From Candidatus Fermentibacterota bacterium (GTDB lineage: Bacteria > Fermentibacterota > Fermentibacteria > Fermentibacterales > Fermentibacteraceae): 64,000 nt of DNA. The stretch lies in the NCBI GenBank assembly GCA_002748705.1, contig PDSZ01000026.1:1-64000 (forward strand), given 5' to 3'. The notes under the pieces were generated by a model. It was not told the DNA's origin and made no database searches. It saw nothing but the letters and a program-made list of their open reading frames with translations. Positions within the stretch are counted from its first letter, which is position 1, and each line of letters opens with the position of its first letter. Position numbers and translations under genes: made by a program. Of the stretch, positions 52,534 through 61,719 are shown piece by piece.

Positions 52534-53593
52534 AACGGTTAAGAATATTGCACTTGTTATCCCTTTCCTTCTCCTTGCAGCCTGCGGTTTAAGGGAAGAG
52601 GATGAGGCCCAGCGAGTTGTTCGGGTTCAGATACAGATTATGGAACCCTCTACCATTTCATCTGAGACCTACGCAAATGCCAGGCTTGAAGGTGCGCAGG
52701 AAGCCCTTCTCTTCGCCTCAATGGGTGGAACAGTGGAGGAAGTGCTTGTTGCAGAAGGAGATCAGATTGAATCCGGTCAGAGACTTGTGAGAATGGACAC
52801 TGACCAGCAGATGAGCGCAGGTACTTCAAGCGCACTGGCATCAATCAGCGCAGCGCGGGCAAATGCGGAAAACGCAAGAGCAAACTACGAAAGAATGGAA
52901 TCTCTATTTGAAGCAGGAGCACTGAGTGCTCAGGAGCTGGATGGGGTCAGAGTGGCCCTTGAAGCTGCAGAAGCGCAACTGAGACAGGCACAGGCAGGAT
53001 ACACACAGGCAAGAAGCGCAAGGGACAATGCCTGGATCGTCGCTCCATTCTCCGGTACAGTTGGCAGAGTATGGGCCAGACAGGGAAACATGTCAGGCTC
53101 TCAACCGTTGCTCTCTATTTCAGGCAATAACGGAGTTGTTGCCAGGGTCCTTTTTCCTGAACGGGACATTTTCAACATTGAAGCCGGTCAGCCTGCTTTC
53201 GTAACTGTTCCTGCACTTGATAATCAGTCAGTGCCAGGTGTTGTTACTTCAGTCTCTCCCACAGTGGATCCTGTAAGCGGTCAGGTATCTGCAGAGGTGC
53301 GATTTGATGATCCAGATGGGCTTCTTCGGGCAGGATTCTCCGGAAGAGTCTCTGTCATAACCTGTTCAAAAACAGATGTGATGGTTCTTCCCATGAGCGT
53401 TCTCAGAAGGACAAGAGAAGGCTACCAGGTAGCTGTGGAAGTGGATGGACACGCTGAACTCAGGTACATTGAGACAGGTCTGATAAGCCAGGGCAATATC
53501 GAAATAACATCAGGAGTCGAGCCTGGAGATCATGTGATTATTCTGGGGCAGAACAGTGTGGTGGAGAATGGTCCTGTTGAGGTGGTGGACTGA
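52526..53593 (+). CDS. RND efflux periplasmic adaptor (HlyD/AcrA-like), lipoprotein
   Basis: A 355-residue membrane fusion protein. It starts with a lipoprotein signal (LVIPFLLLAACG), so it is anchored by a lipid. A lipoyl-like half (GTVEEVLVAEGDQIESGQRLVRMD) is followed by a helical hairpin with ALASISAARANAENARANYERME and GALSAQELDGVRVALEAAEAQLRQAQ, then the other lipoyl half (AWIVAPFSGTVGRVWARQG), a beta-barrel and a membrane-proximal domain. It connects the RND pump to the TolC channel. The length is slightly shorter than AcrA (about 397). It overlaps tolC by eight bases and abuts the permease by one base (TGATG). Confidence 0.9.
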   Translation: MSKTVKNIALVIPFLLLAACGLREEDEAQRVVRVQIQIMEPSTISSETYANARLEGAQEALLFASMGGTVEEVLVAEGDQIESGQRLVRMDTDQQMSAGTSSALASISAARANAENARANYERMESLFEAGALSAQELDGVRVALEAAEAQLRQAQAGYTQARSARDNAWIVAPFSGTVGRVWARQGNMSGSQPLLSISGNNGVVARVLFPERDIFNIEAGQPAFVTVPALDNQSVPGVVTSVSPTVDPVSGQVSAEVRFDDPDGLLRAGFSGRVSVITCSKTDVMVLPMSVLRRTREGYQVAVEVDGHAELRYIETGLISQGNIEITSGVEPGDHVIILGQNSVVENGPVEVVD

Positions 53594-56500
53594 TGAATCT
53601 TTCCAGCGTATCTGTCAGACGACGAATAACATTCCTGATGGTTTTCATCTTTATAGTGGGAGTGGGATTCTTCGGGCTGAGCCAGCTTGGTATTGATCTG
53701 TATCCCAAACTTGAGTACCCCATGGTCATAGTGGCAAGCACCATGACCGGAGCAGGCCCTGAGGAAATGGAAGAACTGGTTACCAAATATCTGGAGGAAG
53801 CGGTATCCAGAGTTGAGAATGTCAAAGAGGTTTCTTCAACTTCAGGGAGCGGCTCCAGTGTGGTAATGGCAGAGTTTGAATGGGGTCACAGCCTTGAGGG
53901 AGCAGAAACAGATATACGAAGACAGCTGGATCTTTATGGAAGCGCACTTCCGGAAGACGCTACAGATCCCATTGTTCTTGCCCTTGACCCCTCAATGCAG
54001 CCTATTTTCTTCATCGGATTCAGCAGCCCTGTTCTTGATGATTTTGCCCTCAGGCAGCTGATTGTGGATGAAATAGAACCCCGTCTTGCCCGTCAGGAGG
54101 GTGTAGGTTCAGTTACGGTTTCTGGAGGGCTGATTCGGGAAATACATGTGGAGGCAGACCCTTCAAGAATGGCAAGTGCAGGAGTCACCATCAGTCAGGT
54201 TACAGGCGCTCTTGCCCGGGTAAGAAACGACTCTCCTGCAGGCAGTGTGGAATCAGGCGGAGAGAAAATCAATGTAAGAATTGAATCCAGCGTTACCTCC
54301 CTCCGCGAACTTGAGCAGCTTGTTGTGGGAGTCGGACCTTCAGGGGCGGTTCTTCTTCGCGATGTCGCGGATGTGATAGATGGAGAAGCGGAAGTTACTG
54401 AACTTGTTCGCATGAATCAGACCCCTTCCCTCTTCGCTTTCGTTCAGAGAAGAAGTGACGCCAACACAGTAAATGTCTGCACAAATGTCCTGGAAGAGCT
54501 GGACAGTATAGCAGAAGAGTACGATGGACAGGTGGTTCCATATGTGATGTTTGACCAGTCCACATTCATCAGGCAGGCAATATCCAACCTGTCAAACACA
54601 GGAATTACAGCAATCATACTGGCATTCGCAGTTCTGCTCTTCTTCCTCCGTTCTCCCAGAGGCTCTTCAATCGCAGGTTCCGCAATACCTATTTCCATAG
54701 TTGTGACCTTTGCTGTGATGTACTTCTTCGATGTAGACCTGAACATGATTTCTCTGGCAGGTCTTGCCCTTGCTGTAGGAATGCTTGTGGACAACTCAAT
54801 AGTGGTACTTGAAAACATCTACAGGCACAGAACAATGGGACACTCGGCAGTAGACGCAGCGGTAAAAGGAGCCGGCGAAGTTGGAATGGCTATTACAGCT
54901 TCCACGCTTACCACTCTGGCTGTTTTCGTCCCTATTCTCTTCGTGCCGGGAGTAGCAGGACAGATGTTTCGGGAAATGGTACTCACAATCGTATTCAGCC
55001 TTATAGTATCCCTCTTTGTTGCCCTGAGCCTTGTGCCTCTTCTCAGCTCTTTCGCCGCCAGGCTTGTGCCCTGCCACAAAAAGGGTTCACCGGGAGACAG
55101 GATACAAAAAGGCTTTGAGAAATTCGAAGCCCGCTACCGGAAACTTATCTCATTTGTGGTAGAGCACAGAAAGTTCACCCTTACAGCCACTCTGATTCTT
55201 TTTGCCGGTTCCCTGTGTATGGTACCTCTTCTGAAAACCGAGTTCATTCCAGCCAACGATGACGGCTTCATAAGAATGGACATGAACACCAAGATAGGTA
55301 CAGACCTGGAAACCACTGCAGCAATGGTGGAAGTTCTTGAAGATTCTATGGTTACGCTGTTTGAGGAAGGAGACCTTATTACACTCTACTCACAGGTGGG
55401 AACTGCCGGTGGAATGGATGCCATTTTTGGCGGTGCCAAGGGTTCCTACTCTGTGGAAATGATGTTCAGGCTCTGTCCCCTCACCGAGAGATCAATCGGC
55501 CAGGAAGAATATGAAGAGCGCATCAGAGAGCTTATGGATCGCACTGCAGGATTCGAGTATGACATCTCAGGTGGGAACTTTATGGGCGGTGGAGCCATTG
55601 AGGTTAAAATCTTCGGTGATGACCTGGAAATACTGGCGCTGGAAAGTGCAAAAATAAAGGATGCTATCGGGGAAATTGAGGGAGTCCGTGAACCTCAGAC
55701 CACAATGGAAGACATGATTCCAGATCTGACCTTCAGGCAGAATTACACCCATCTGGCGCTGCAGGGTATCCATCCTGCTTCTGTTGCAGGAGAGATCAGC
55801 AGCGCATTCGGTAACTCGCCGGCTACAGTGTTCCGTGAAGATGGAAAAGAATACAATGTTGTTGTCAGAATTCCTGAACACCTGAGAAACTCACGGGAAG
55901 AGCTTGATTACCTCCCTGTAATGGGTATGCCAGCATTGAACTTAGGCTCTTTTGAGGAACGACTTGTGGCAACCAGCATACAGCGAACCGACCAGCAGCG
56001 GAGCGTAACAATAACCTGCGATGTTTCCGGAAGAAGCCTTGATGATGTGGCCGCTGATGTTGAACGGGTGGTGAAGGAGGAGAACATCTATAATCTTCGG
56101 GTTGAATACGGCGGAGAGATGAAGGACCAGAAAGAAACCTTCAGCTACCTGGCTGTAGCTATTGTGGTTGCCGCGCTTCTGGTATATATGGTTATGGCCA
56201 GTCAGTTCGAATCTCTTCTTGAACCCTTCATCATATTCTTTACCGTACCTATGGCACTGATAGGTGTAGTCTTAGGGCTTTTCATCACAGGAACACCTGT
56301 CTCCGTCATGTCTCTTATCGGGGTTCTTATGCTTGCAGGCATTGTGGTGAACAACGGTATCGTGATGATTGACTACGCCAACCAGATACTCAGGAAGGAA
56401 AAAACCACTCTAAAGGATTCTATCATAAGATCATCCACAACTCGTCTGAGACCCATCCTGATGACTGCGCTGACCACTATGCTTGCAATGGTTCCACTTG

Positions 56501-56649
56501 CTATGGGTATAGGTGAAGGAGCTGAATCGTGGGCGCCAATGGCTGTTACGGTAATCTTCGGCCTTGCAGCTGCAACTGTCCTCACTCTTATTGTTGAACC
56601 ATGCATTTACATCGTACTGGGCAACAGAATAGCAAAAAATCTTTCCTGA
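53593..56649 (+). CDS. RND-family multidrug efflux permease (HAE1-type)
   Basis: A 1018-residue inner-membrane proton-driven efflux pump with twelve expected membrane segments in two halves. The first is FLMVFIFIVGVGFFGLSQLG, and the large periplasmic loops are in place. Signatures: LDPSMQPIFFIGF, VPYVMFDQSTFIRQAISNL, AVGMLVDNSIVVLENIYRH with the D-N near residue 398, and GIVVNNGIVMIDYANQ near residue 910. It should export drugs or lipophilic compounds with the HlyD and TolC partners. Its length is close to AcrB/MexB (about 1045). It overlaps the adaptor stop by one base and is followed by a strong terminator at 56667-56696, which ends the operon. Confidence 0.93.
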   Translation: MNLSSVSVRRRITFLMVFIFIVGVGFFGLSQLGIDLYPKLEYPMVIVASTMTGAGPEEMEELVTKYLEEAVSRVENVKEVSSTSGSGSSVVMAEFEWGHSLEGAETDIRRQLDLYGSALPEDATDPIVLALDPSMQPIFFIGFSSPVLDDFALRQLIVDEIEPRLARQEGVGSVTVSGGLIREIHVEADPSRMASAGVTISQVTGALARVRNDSPAGSVESGGEKINVRIESSVTSLRELEQLVVGVGPSGAVLLRDVADVIDGEAEVTELVRMNQTPSLFAFVQRRSDANTVNVCTNVLEELDSIAEEYDGQVVPYVMFDQSTFIRQAISNLSNTGITAIILAFAVLLFFLRSPRGSSIAGSAIPISIVVTFAVMYFFDVDLNMISLAGLALAVGMLVDNSIVVLENIYRHRTMGHSAVDAAVKGAGEVGMAITASTLTTLAVFVPILFVPGVAGQMFREMVLTIVFSLIVSLFVALSLVPLLSSFAARLVPCHKKGSPGDRIQKGFEKFEARYRKLISFVVEHRKFTLTATLILFAGSLCMVPLLKTEFIPANDDGFIRMDMNTKIGTDLETTAAMVEVLEDSMVTLFEEGDLITLYSQVGTAGGMDAIFGGAKGSYSVEMMFRLCPLTERSIGQEEYEERIRELMDRTAGFEYDISGGNFMGGGAIEVKIFGDDLEILALESAKIKDAIGEIEGVREPQTTMEDMIPDLTFRQNYTHLALQGIHPASVAGEISSAFGNSPATVFREDGKEYNVVVRIPEHLRNSREELDYLPVMGMPALNLGSFEERLVATSIQRTDQQRSVTITCDVSGRSLDDVAADVERVVKEENIYNLRVEYGGEMKDQKETFSYLAVAIVVAALLVYMVMASQFESLLEPFIIFFTVPMALIGVVLGLFITGTPVSVMSLIGVLMLAGIVVNNGIVMIDYANQILRKEKTTLKDSIIRSSTTRLRPILMTALTTMLAMVPLAMGIGEGAESWAPMAVTVIFGLAAATVLTLIVEPCIYIVLGNRIAKNLS

Positions 56650-56666
56650 GCCGTTTGGCAGTAATT

Positions 56667-56696
56667 GCCCCCGGTTAATTCAGCCGGGGGCTTTTT
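56667..56696 (+). terminator. Rho-independent terminator of efflux operon
   Basis: GCCCCCGG pairs perfectly with CCGGGGGC across a nine-base loop, followed by TTTTT. It ends the tetR-tolC-hlyD-RND operon 17 bases past the last stop codon. Confidence 0.9.
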
Positions 56697-56736
56697 GCTT
56701 TATCCATTGGATATTACATTCTGGCACGGAGGCAAG

Positions 56737-58458
56737 ATGAACCCTTTTGAATTCTTTGCGAGAGAGCACGACGAAACTGCTGTTGCAATTTACGATATCA
56801 AAATGAATTTGCTGGACTGCAACAGAACTTTCTGTGAAACTTTTCTTGAGAAAAGCAAACTCCCGCTCACTGATCTGATGGCCTTTATGGTCAACAGTGA
56901 TGAGTCTCTTGCTCAGATGCTGCTTGTGGTAGAGGTGGAGAAGTCCAGAGGCCTCTGTACAATGGCATATACAGCAGAAGGAAACCGAAAGGAATTTCGA
57001 GTGCGCCTGAACAGTATTGGTGAAGATGCTGACAAAAAATACATCTGCTCTTTTACTGATGTTACAGACTGCATGTTTTTCCAAAAGGTTCTGATGCGCA
57101 AGAAAGACCACCTGGAAAAACTTGACAGGATTTCTCCTGTAGGTGTTTTTAACTCTTCCTCAGGGGGCAGCGTACTTTATGTGAACAGCGGCCTGGTTGC
57201 AATGCTTGGATATGACAATGAGTATCAGGTTTACAACCTTGAACTGAAAGATACCTGGGTCAATCCAGCTGACAGAGATGAGCTGCTTGCTATCCTGAAC
57301 AAAGACAGAATTGTCAGCGGATATGAAACACAGTGGAGAAAAAGGGACGGAACGGTATTCTGGGTATCCCTTGCCGCTACAGGTCAGCTGGACCGATCAG
57401 GCAATGTGAGTTACATAGAGGTTGTTGTTCTGAATATCGAATCAAAAAAGAGAACGGAAAAAGGCCACAAACAGCTTCAACAGCATCTTCATTCAATTGT
57501 CAATAACAAAACAGCAGAATTGCAGAAATCTAATGAGAAAATACTTCAGGAGATTGCTGAAAGGCAGAGAGCAGAATCCCTCTATGAAGTACTGCATTCT
57601 ATTGCTAAGGAAACAGAGCGAACAAACTCTCTTCACGCCCTGCTTGAATTCATACACAGAGAACTGAACAAACTTGTACCGACTCCCAACATATACTTTG
57701 CCTTCTTCAATAAGCATACGAACAGATACTATTTTCCATATTCTGTAGACAAAGGAGACTGTATTTCCTCATTTATAACTTCTGAAGCAATGCAGGGCAG
57801 CCTTACAGAGTATGTGAGAACTACCGGAAACCCTCTTCTTGTGGATGAAAAAGAGTTCGCAAAGATGCTGAGTGCAGGAAAAATCAAAGAAGTGGGGCCT
57901 CCATGCCACCAGTGGATGGGTATTCCGCTGAAGGACTCCCAGGGAGTCTGGGGAGTTCTGTCTGTGCAGAGCTATGACACAAAGAGCCTCTTCTCTGAAA
58001 CAGATCTTGTTATGCTGTCCGGGCTTGCAGACAACATTTCAATGGCTATCAGCCGTTACAGAAGCGAACTGAACAGACGAAAAATTCAATCCCTCTACAA
58101 CACTGTTGTGGATAACCTTATTCAGGGAGTAGTCATGTGTGACCCTGAGGATGTTATCCTCTTTGCCAACAGAGCCTTTTCCGGTATCATGGGAATCCCT
58201 GCGGAAAATCTTGAAGGCATGAACTTTGCTGACCTTATTCCTGAACCTGATGATGTGGCCAGGGCATACCGTGTCCGTGAGGCAAGAAGACTTGGAGAAT
58301 CCAGTTCCTATCACATCTCCCTTAAAAGAAGTACAGGAGAGCTTATTCCAGTCTCTATTAACGGTATTCCCAGGTTTGAAGATGGAGATTACTTCATAGG
58401 AACCATAGGATTAATAGATCTTCTGGATGAAGCGGAAGTGCTTCTGGAAGGGAGCTGA
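56737..58458 (+). CDS. PAS-PAS-GAF-PAS sensor protein without an output domain
   Basis: A 573-residue cytosolic sensor. ATG 56737 has GGAGG five bases upstream. The N-terminal region (DETAVAIYDIKMNLLDCNRTF) is PAS-like, residues 120-235 are a second PAS/PAC (VLYVNSGLVAMLGY, GYETQWRKRDGTVFWVSLAA), a coiled coil of QLQQHLHSIVNNKTAELQ follows, then a GAF domain at about 290-440 (HALLEFIHRELNKLV, HQWMGIPLKDSQGVWGVLSV) and a third PAS at about 455-570 (IQGVVMCDPEDVILFANRAFSGIMG). No histidine kinase, GGDEF, EAL or HTH domain is found, and the protein ends shortly after the last PAS. It may act as a modulating partner of a kinase or phosphatase, or it may have lost its output by truncation. It follows the efflux operon terminator and converges with the ABC operon. 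Confidence 0.85.
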   Translation: MNPFEFFAREHDETAVAIYDIKMNLLDCNRTFCETFLEKSKLPLTDLMAFMVNSDESLAQMLLVVEVEKSRGLCTMAYTAEGNRKEFRVRLNSIGEDADKKYICSFTDVTDCMFFQKVLMRKKDHLEKLDRISPVGVFNSSSGGSVLYVNSGLVAMLGYDNEYQVYNLELKDTWVNPADRDELLAILNKDRIVSGYETQWRKRDGTVFWVSLAATGQLDRSGNVSYIEVVVLNIESKKRTEKGHKQLQQHLHSIVNNKTAELQKSNEKILQEIAERQRAESLYEVLHSIAKETERTNSLHALLEFIHRELNKLVPTPNIYFAFFNKHTNRYYFPYSVDKGDCISSFITSEAMQGSLTEYVRTTGNPLLVDEKEFAKMLSAGKIKEVGPPCHQWMGIPLKDSQGVWGVLSVQSYDTKSLFSETDLVMLSGLADNISMAISRYRSELNRRKIQSLYNTVVDNLIQGVVMCDPEDVILFANRAFSGIMGIPAENLEGMNFADLIPEPDDVARAYRVREARRLGESSSYHISLKRSTGELIPVSINGIPRFEDGDYFIGTIGLIDLLDEAEVLLEGS

Positions 58459-58491
58459 GGGTTGGAATTGCAGCTCTGAGCCAACAAAGAA

Positions 58492-59280
58492 TCAGTGTAT
58501 TCCTGAATTGGATTGAGCGTTCCGGTCATCCAGGGGCAGTACATAGGGATGATCCTGATGCCACTTAACTGATACAGGAACACTGTAAACCTCTTCTATA
58601 ATCTCTTCGGTGATTTCTGAGCTGTCCACAGAAGCTGTGATTCTTCCGTTCTTCATGAAGAGAAACCTGTCGGCATATCGAAAAGCAGTGTTCAGATCAT
58701 GCATTGTGGCCAGCACACTGGTCTCATGCCCTTTAACGATGGTTCTCAGCAACCGCAGAGTTGCCAGCTGGTGGTTCATATCAAGGGAAGCTGCCGGTTC
58801 GTCCATAAGCATAACTTCAGGCTCTCCAACCAGTGCCCTTGCAATACATACCCTCTGGTGCTCACCACCGCTCATGCTGTCTGTGTGCCGGAGAAACATT
58901 TCGTCCAGTCCCATTCTGTGCAGTGCGGCACAGGTCAGCCTGATATCCTCCGAAGAAACCTTCAGTCCTATATGAGGCTTACGCCCCAGCAGTACAGCAT
59001 CGAAAGCTGTAATTCTTCCAGGCTCATTTCTCTGGGCAACATAAGCGACCTTTCTGGCAATCTCCCTGCGGGAGTAGTCAGCAAGCTTTTTTCCAGAGAG
59101 ACAGACAGAACCGGAATCAGGTTTAAGAATACCGTTAAGACAGCGAAGAAGCGTTGTCTTACCTGAACCATTGGGGCCGAGAACAACAGTAAGCCGGTGA
59201 TTCTCCAGACTGAACGATATGTTCTTGAGAACCTTTCTATTCCCGTAACTGAAGCAAAGGTTCTCAACTTTCAGTATCAC
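58492..59280 (-). CDS. ABC transporter ATP-binding protein, FecE/BtuD-type
   Basis: The 262-residue ATPase of an Fe3+-siderophore, heme or vitamin B12 importer. Walker A is VLGPNGSGKTTLLR near residue 38, the signature is MSGGEHQRVCIARAL near 142, Walker B is VMLMDEPAASLD near 162, and the switch is TMHDLN near 196. This pattern is that of FecE/BtuD. I prefer GTG 59280, which overlaps the permease stop in GTGA and has AGAGGG upstream; the frame is open to TTG/ATG at 59307. It receives the substrate through the FecCD permease and binding protein encoded before it. Confidence 0.9.
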   Translation of the reverse strand: MILKVENLCFSYGNRKVLKNISFSLENHRLTVVLGPNGSGKTTLLRCLNGILKPDSGSVCLSGKKLADYSRREIARKVAYVAQRNEPGRITAFDAVLLGRKPHIGLKVSSEDIRLTCAALHRMGLDEMFLRHTDSMSGGEHQRVCIARALVGEPEVMLMDEPAASLDMNHQLATLRLLRTIVKGHETSVLATMHDLNTAFRYADRFLFMKNGRITASVDSSEITEEIIEEVYSVPVSVKWHQDHPYVLPLDDRNAQSNSGIH

Positions 59281-60347
59281 TTTCTGTACCCTCTTACAAG
59301 CAGCCAAATAAACACCGGAGCACCGGCAAAAGCAGTAACAATGGCAACGGGAATGACTCTGGGCGACAACACTGTTCTTGCGGCAGTATCTGCAGCCAGA
59401 AGCAGCAGTGCTCCGGCTATCATGGATCCTGGAATAAGATAGCGGTGGTCATCTCCCAGAAGGCGCCTTGCCATGTGAGGAGCAACCAGACCTGCAAATC
59501 CGATAACTCCTACAAAGGAAATGATTGTTGCTGTTACAAGGGAGGCTGCAAGCATTCCAGCAAGCCTCTTTCTCTCAACGGAAACACCAAGGCTGCCGGC
59601 AGTTTCGTCTCCTGCATCTATTGCATTGTAATTCCAAATGTTCAAAATGAAATAGACAGATACTCCGAAGGTTACCGAAGAAATCAGCAGAACTTCTCTC
59701 CAGCTGGCCCTTGCCAGGTCACCGAAGGTCCAGAAAACCATTGCAGCAAGTTGTACATCATCTGCAAAATACTGCAGCAGCATTGTTCCTGCTGAAAAGA
59801 GCGAAGCCAGGGAAACACCTGCAAGAACCATTACTTCAGGGGAGGCTTTTCCAAGCCTAGCAATAAGCAGAATTACCCCTGCAGCAACAATACATGCAGA
59901 GAAAGCGGAACATGTTGTAATGTAGGGATTAGTTATGGAAACTGCGTCTGCTCCGGTACTGTGCATGATCCCCGTACCAAGGAGCATCACCGCAAGGGAA
60001 GCCCCGAAAGCCGCCGCATTGGATATGCCCAGAGTAAACGGAGAGCCCAGCGGGTTTCGCAATATGGACTGCATTGCAGTGCCGGAAACCGCAAGCCCGG
60101 TTCCGGCGGCAACTGCCGCCAGAACCTGGGGAAGACGAATATTCAGAACGATTATCTGTACCTGGCGTGAAGCAGTTCCTGTAAAAAGAACCTTCAGCAC
60201 CTGCAATACCGGTATGGGAACTGAACCTGCAGAGATTGCTGCCACAATCATCACCAGAAGAAGAACAAATCCTGTCAGATTTATGTACTTCTTCCGTTCA
60301 GTATAACCTGTGTACCCTTCAGGGACTTTTCCGTCTTCAAGGTGCAA
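59277..60347 (-). CDS. FecCD-family ABC transporter permease
   Basis: A 356-residue permease of the FecCD/BtuC class with about ten membrane segments. The family signature is in place: LPQVLAAVAAGTGLAVSGTAMQSILRNPLGSPFTLGISNAAAFG near residue 75, and LVAPHMARRLLGDDHRYLIPGS near residue 290, with G-D-D-H-R as the coupling-helix contact for the ATPase. It moves iron chelates or cobalamin across the inner membrane. The start is TTG 60347, with GGAGA nine bases upstream; it begins 18 bases after the binding-protein gene. The first 20 residues (EDGKVPEGYTGYTERKK) are polar and unusual. Confidence 0.9.
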   Translation of the reverse strand: MHLEDGKVPEGYTGYTERKKYINLTGFVLLLVMIVAAISAGSVPIPVLQVLKVLFTGTASRQVQIIVLNIRLPQVLAAVAAGTGLAVSGTAMQSILRNPLGSPFTLGISNAAAFGASLAVMLLGTGIMHSTGADAVSITNPYITTCSAFSACIVAAGVILLIARLGKASPEVMVLAGVSLASLFSAGTMLLQYFADDVQLAAMVFWTFGDLARASWREVLLISSVTFGVSVYFILNIWNYNAIDAGDETAGSLGVSVERKRLAGMLAASLVTATIISFVGVIGFAGLVAPHMARRLLGDDHRYLIPGSMIAGALLLLAADTAARTVLSPRVIPVAIVTAFAGAPVFIWLLVRGYRK

Positions 60348-60365
60348 AAGGATATCTCCCTGCTG

Positions 60366-61514
60366 CTACAGTTCTACCCTCTGGAACACAGTACTGCTGA
60401 AAGAGCTGTCGAGTTCTCTGAAAGCAGGATGATCAACCAGGAATGTATAAACCTCATCAGCCTTTGCTTCAGGGTCAACATCTTCAAATCTGTCCGGATA
60501 AAGTGTTTTTCCCACAAAGTAGGCATCTGCCAGTATGGAGCCATAGTTCATGGTGTACCAGTTGTAAGGCAGAAGGTTGTAAACCTCTCCGTTCTCAACA
60601 GCTGAAAGTGATCCATAGGCAGGATCGGTTTCCAGCTGGTAGAATGCACTGGTTTGCGGGTCAGACTGCATGGTAGACACATCGACAAAGATAAAATCAG
60701 GATCCCATGCAACAATCTGCTCTTTTGCCACATCGGCATGTTCCTGAGGTCCGTCATCGCATGCAAGAGCCACATTGCCTGCATTAACGAACAGGAAAGG
60801 AGGATAGGAAGGTTCAGTGGACTGAAAGCCATGGGGGCCTCTGAAAGCTATTCCGCCCACATAACAGCTCGGTCTCTCTTCCTGGGGAATGTCACTTGTT
60901 CTATTCTCAAGATCAGCAATGGTTGCAGTGAAGAAATCAATAACCTCTTCAGCCCTCTCTGAACTGTCCATGATGCTGCCCATGATTCTCAATGAAGTGA
61001 ACAGTTCTTCCCGATCATCAGAAAGGTCGCCGTAATTCAGAGCCACCACAGGAATACCGGTTTTCTCCTCCAGTTCAACTGGATCTGTACCCTGCATGGG
61101 GTAAGTCTTGAATATCACCTGCGGCTGGGGATCAAGAGCTGCTATCAGCTCTGCATTGTCATGCCCTCTGAACTCACCGAATAGAGGCATGTCAGCAAAC
61201 CAGGGGTTTGCAAGTGCGTATGGACGAGCATCAAACGCAGGTCTTCTTCCCTCCATATCGTCAACTGCCACAATTCTCTCCTGAGCCTGAAGATATGTAA
61301 GCAAACGAAGACATCCCGGCCCTGAGCAAATCACATACTCAGGGTTGAAGGGAACGGAAACCTCTCTGCCAAGCCCATCCACAACGGTAATTATGCTGTC
61401 AGCAGACTCTGACTCTCCCTCAGCAGCCACTCTGCCCTGCTCATCGCAGGCTGAAAAAAATACAACAGTAACCATCAGTAGCATTACGATTCCGGCAAAT
61501 GTTCCTTTTGACAT
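60366..61514 (-). CDS. ABC transporter substrate-binding lipoprotein (BtuF/FepB-like)
   Basis: A 382-residue periplasmic binding protein of the iron-siderophore/B12 class. It has a lipoprotein signal with FFSAC at about residue 23. The mature part starts with ITVVDGLGREVSVPFNPEYVIC, the family's first strand, followed by a region with LLTYLQAQERIVAVDD, VFKTYPMQGTDPVELEEKTGIPVVAL, and later VYNLLPYNWYTMNYGS. A helical linker joins the two lobes. The tethered type is common in Gram-positives and some Gram-negatives. It is the first gene of the operon with the permease and ATPase; AGGAG precedes its ATG. The exact ligand (iron chelate, cobalamin, or tungstate-like) cannot be told from sequence. 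Confidence 0.87.
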   Translation of the reverse strand: MSKGTFAGIVMLLMVTVVFFSACDEQGRVAAEGESESADSIITVVDGLGREVSVPFNPEYVICSGPGCLRLLTYLQAQERIVAVDDMEGRRPAFDARPYALANPWFADMPLFGEFRGHDNAELIAALDPQPQVIFKTYPMQGTDPVELEEKTGIPVVALNYGDLSDDREELFTSLRIMGSIMDSSERAEEVIDFFTATIADLENRTSDIPQEERPSCYVGGIAFRGPHGFQSTEPSYPPFLFVNAGNVALACDDGPQEHADVAKEQIVAWDPDFIFVDVSTMQSDPQTSAFYQLETDPAYGSLSAVENGEVYNLLPYNWYTMNYGSILADAYFVGKTLYPDRFEDVDPEAKADEVYTFLVDHPAFRELDSSFSSTVFQRVEL

Positions 61515-61547
61515 TTCAAACTCTCCTGCAGTAATTTACCCTGATGC

Positions 61548-61570
61548 AAAAAAAGGGAGCATATGCTCCC
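61548..61570 (-). terminator. Rho-independent terminator after tRNA-Gln
   Basis: On the minus strand GGGAGCAT and ATGCTCCC form a perfect palindromic stem (61555-61570), followed by seven T residues (61548-61554). It ends the tRNA-Gln transcript ten bases after its 3' end and lies before the ABC binding-protein gene. Confidence 0.9.
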
Positions 61571-61579
61571 CGAGAAACC

Positions 61580-61653
61580 TGGCTGGCGGACAGGGATTCG
61601 AACCCCGATAAATGGTTCCAGAGACCATTGTCCTGCCATTGGACGATCCGCCA
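61580..61653 (-). tRNA. tRNA-Gln (anticodon CTG)
   Basis: A 74-base gene with encoded CCA. The acceptor stem TGGCGGA pairs with TCCGCCA, and G is the discriminator. The D arm is GTCC/GGAC; the anticodon stem ATGGT/ACCAT closes the loop CTCTGGA with anticodon CTG, which reads CAG glutamine codons. The T arm holds GGTTCGAATCC. The first base U is typical of tRNA-Gln. A promoter upstream (61666-61694) and a terminator just after it make it an independent transcript. All stems pair, apart from one G-U in the T stem. Confidence 0.95.
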
Positions 61654-61665
61654 GCTGAGGCTCGA

Positions 61666-61694
61666 ATTATTCAAAATTCATTATGTTCTGTCAA
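61666..61694 (-). promoter_or_regulatory. Promoter of tRNA-Gln, TTGACA-N17-AATAAT
   Basis: Read on the minus strand, TTGACA (61694-61689) and AATAAT (61671-61666) are separated by 17 bases. The transcript would start about six bases before the tRNA 5' end. It supports the reading of a similar promoter at 31948-31976. Confidence 0.75.
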
Positions 61695-61719
61695 GTTCTC
61701 TTAGATGGAAGGAATGAAT

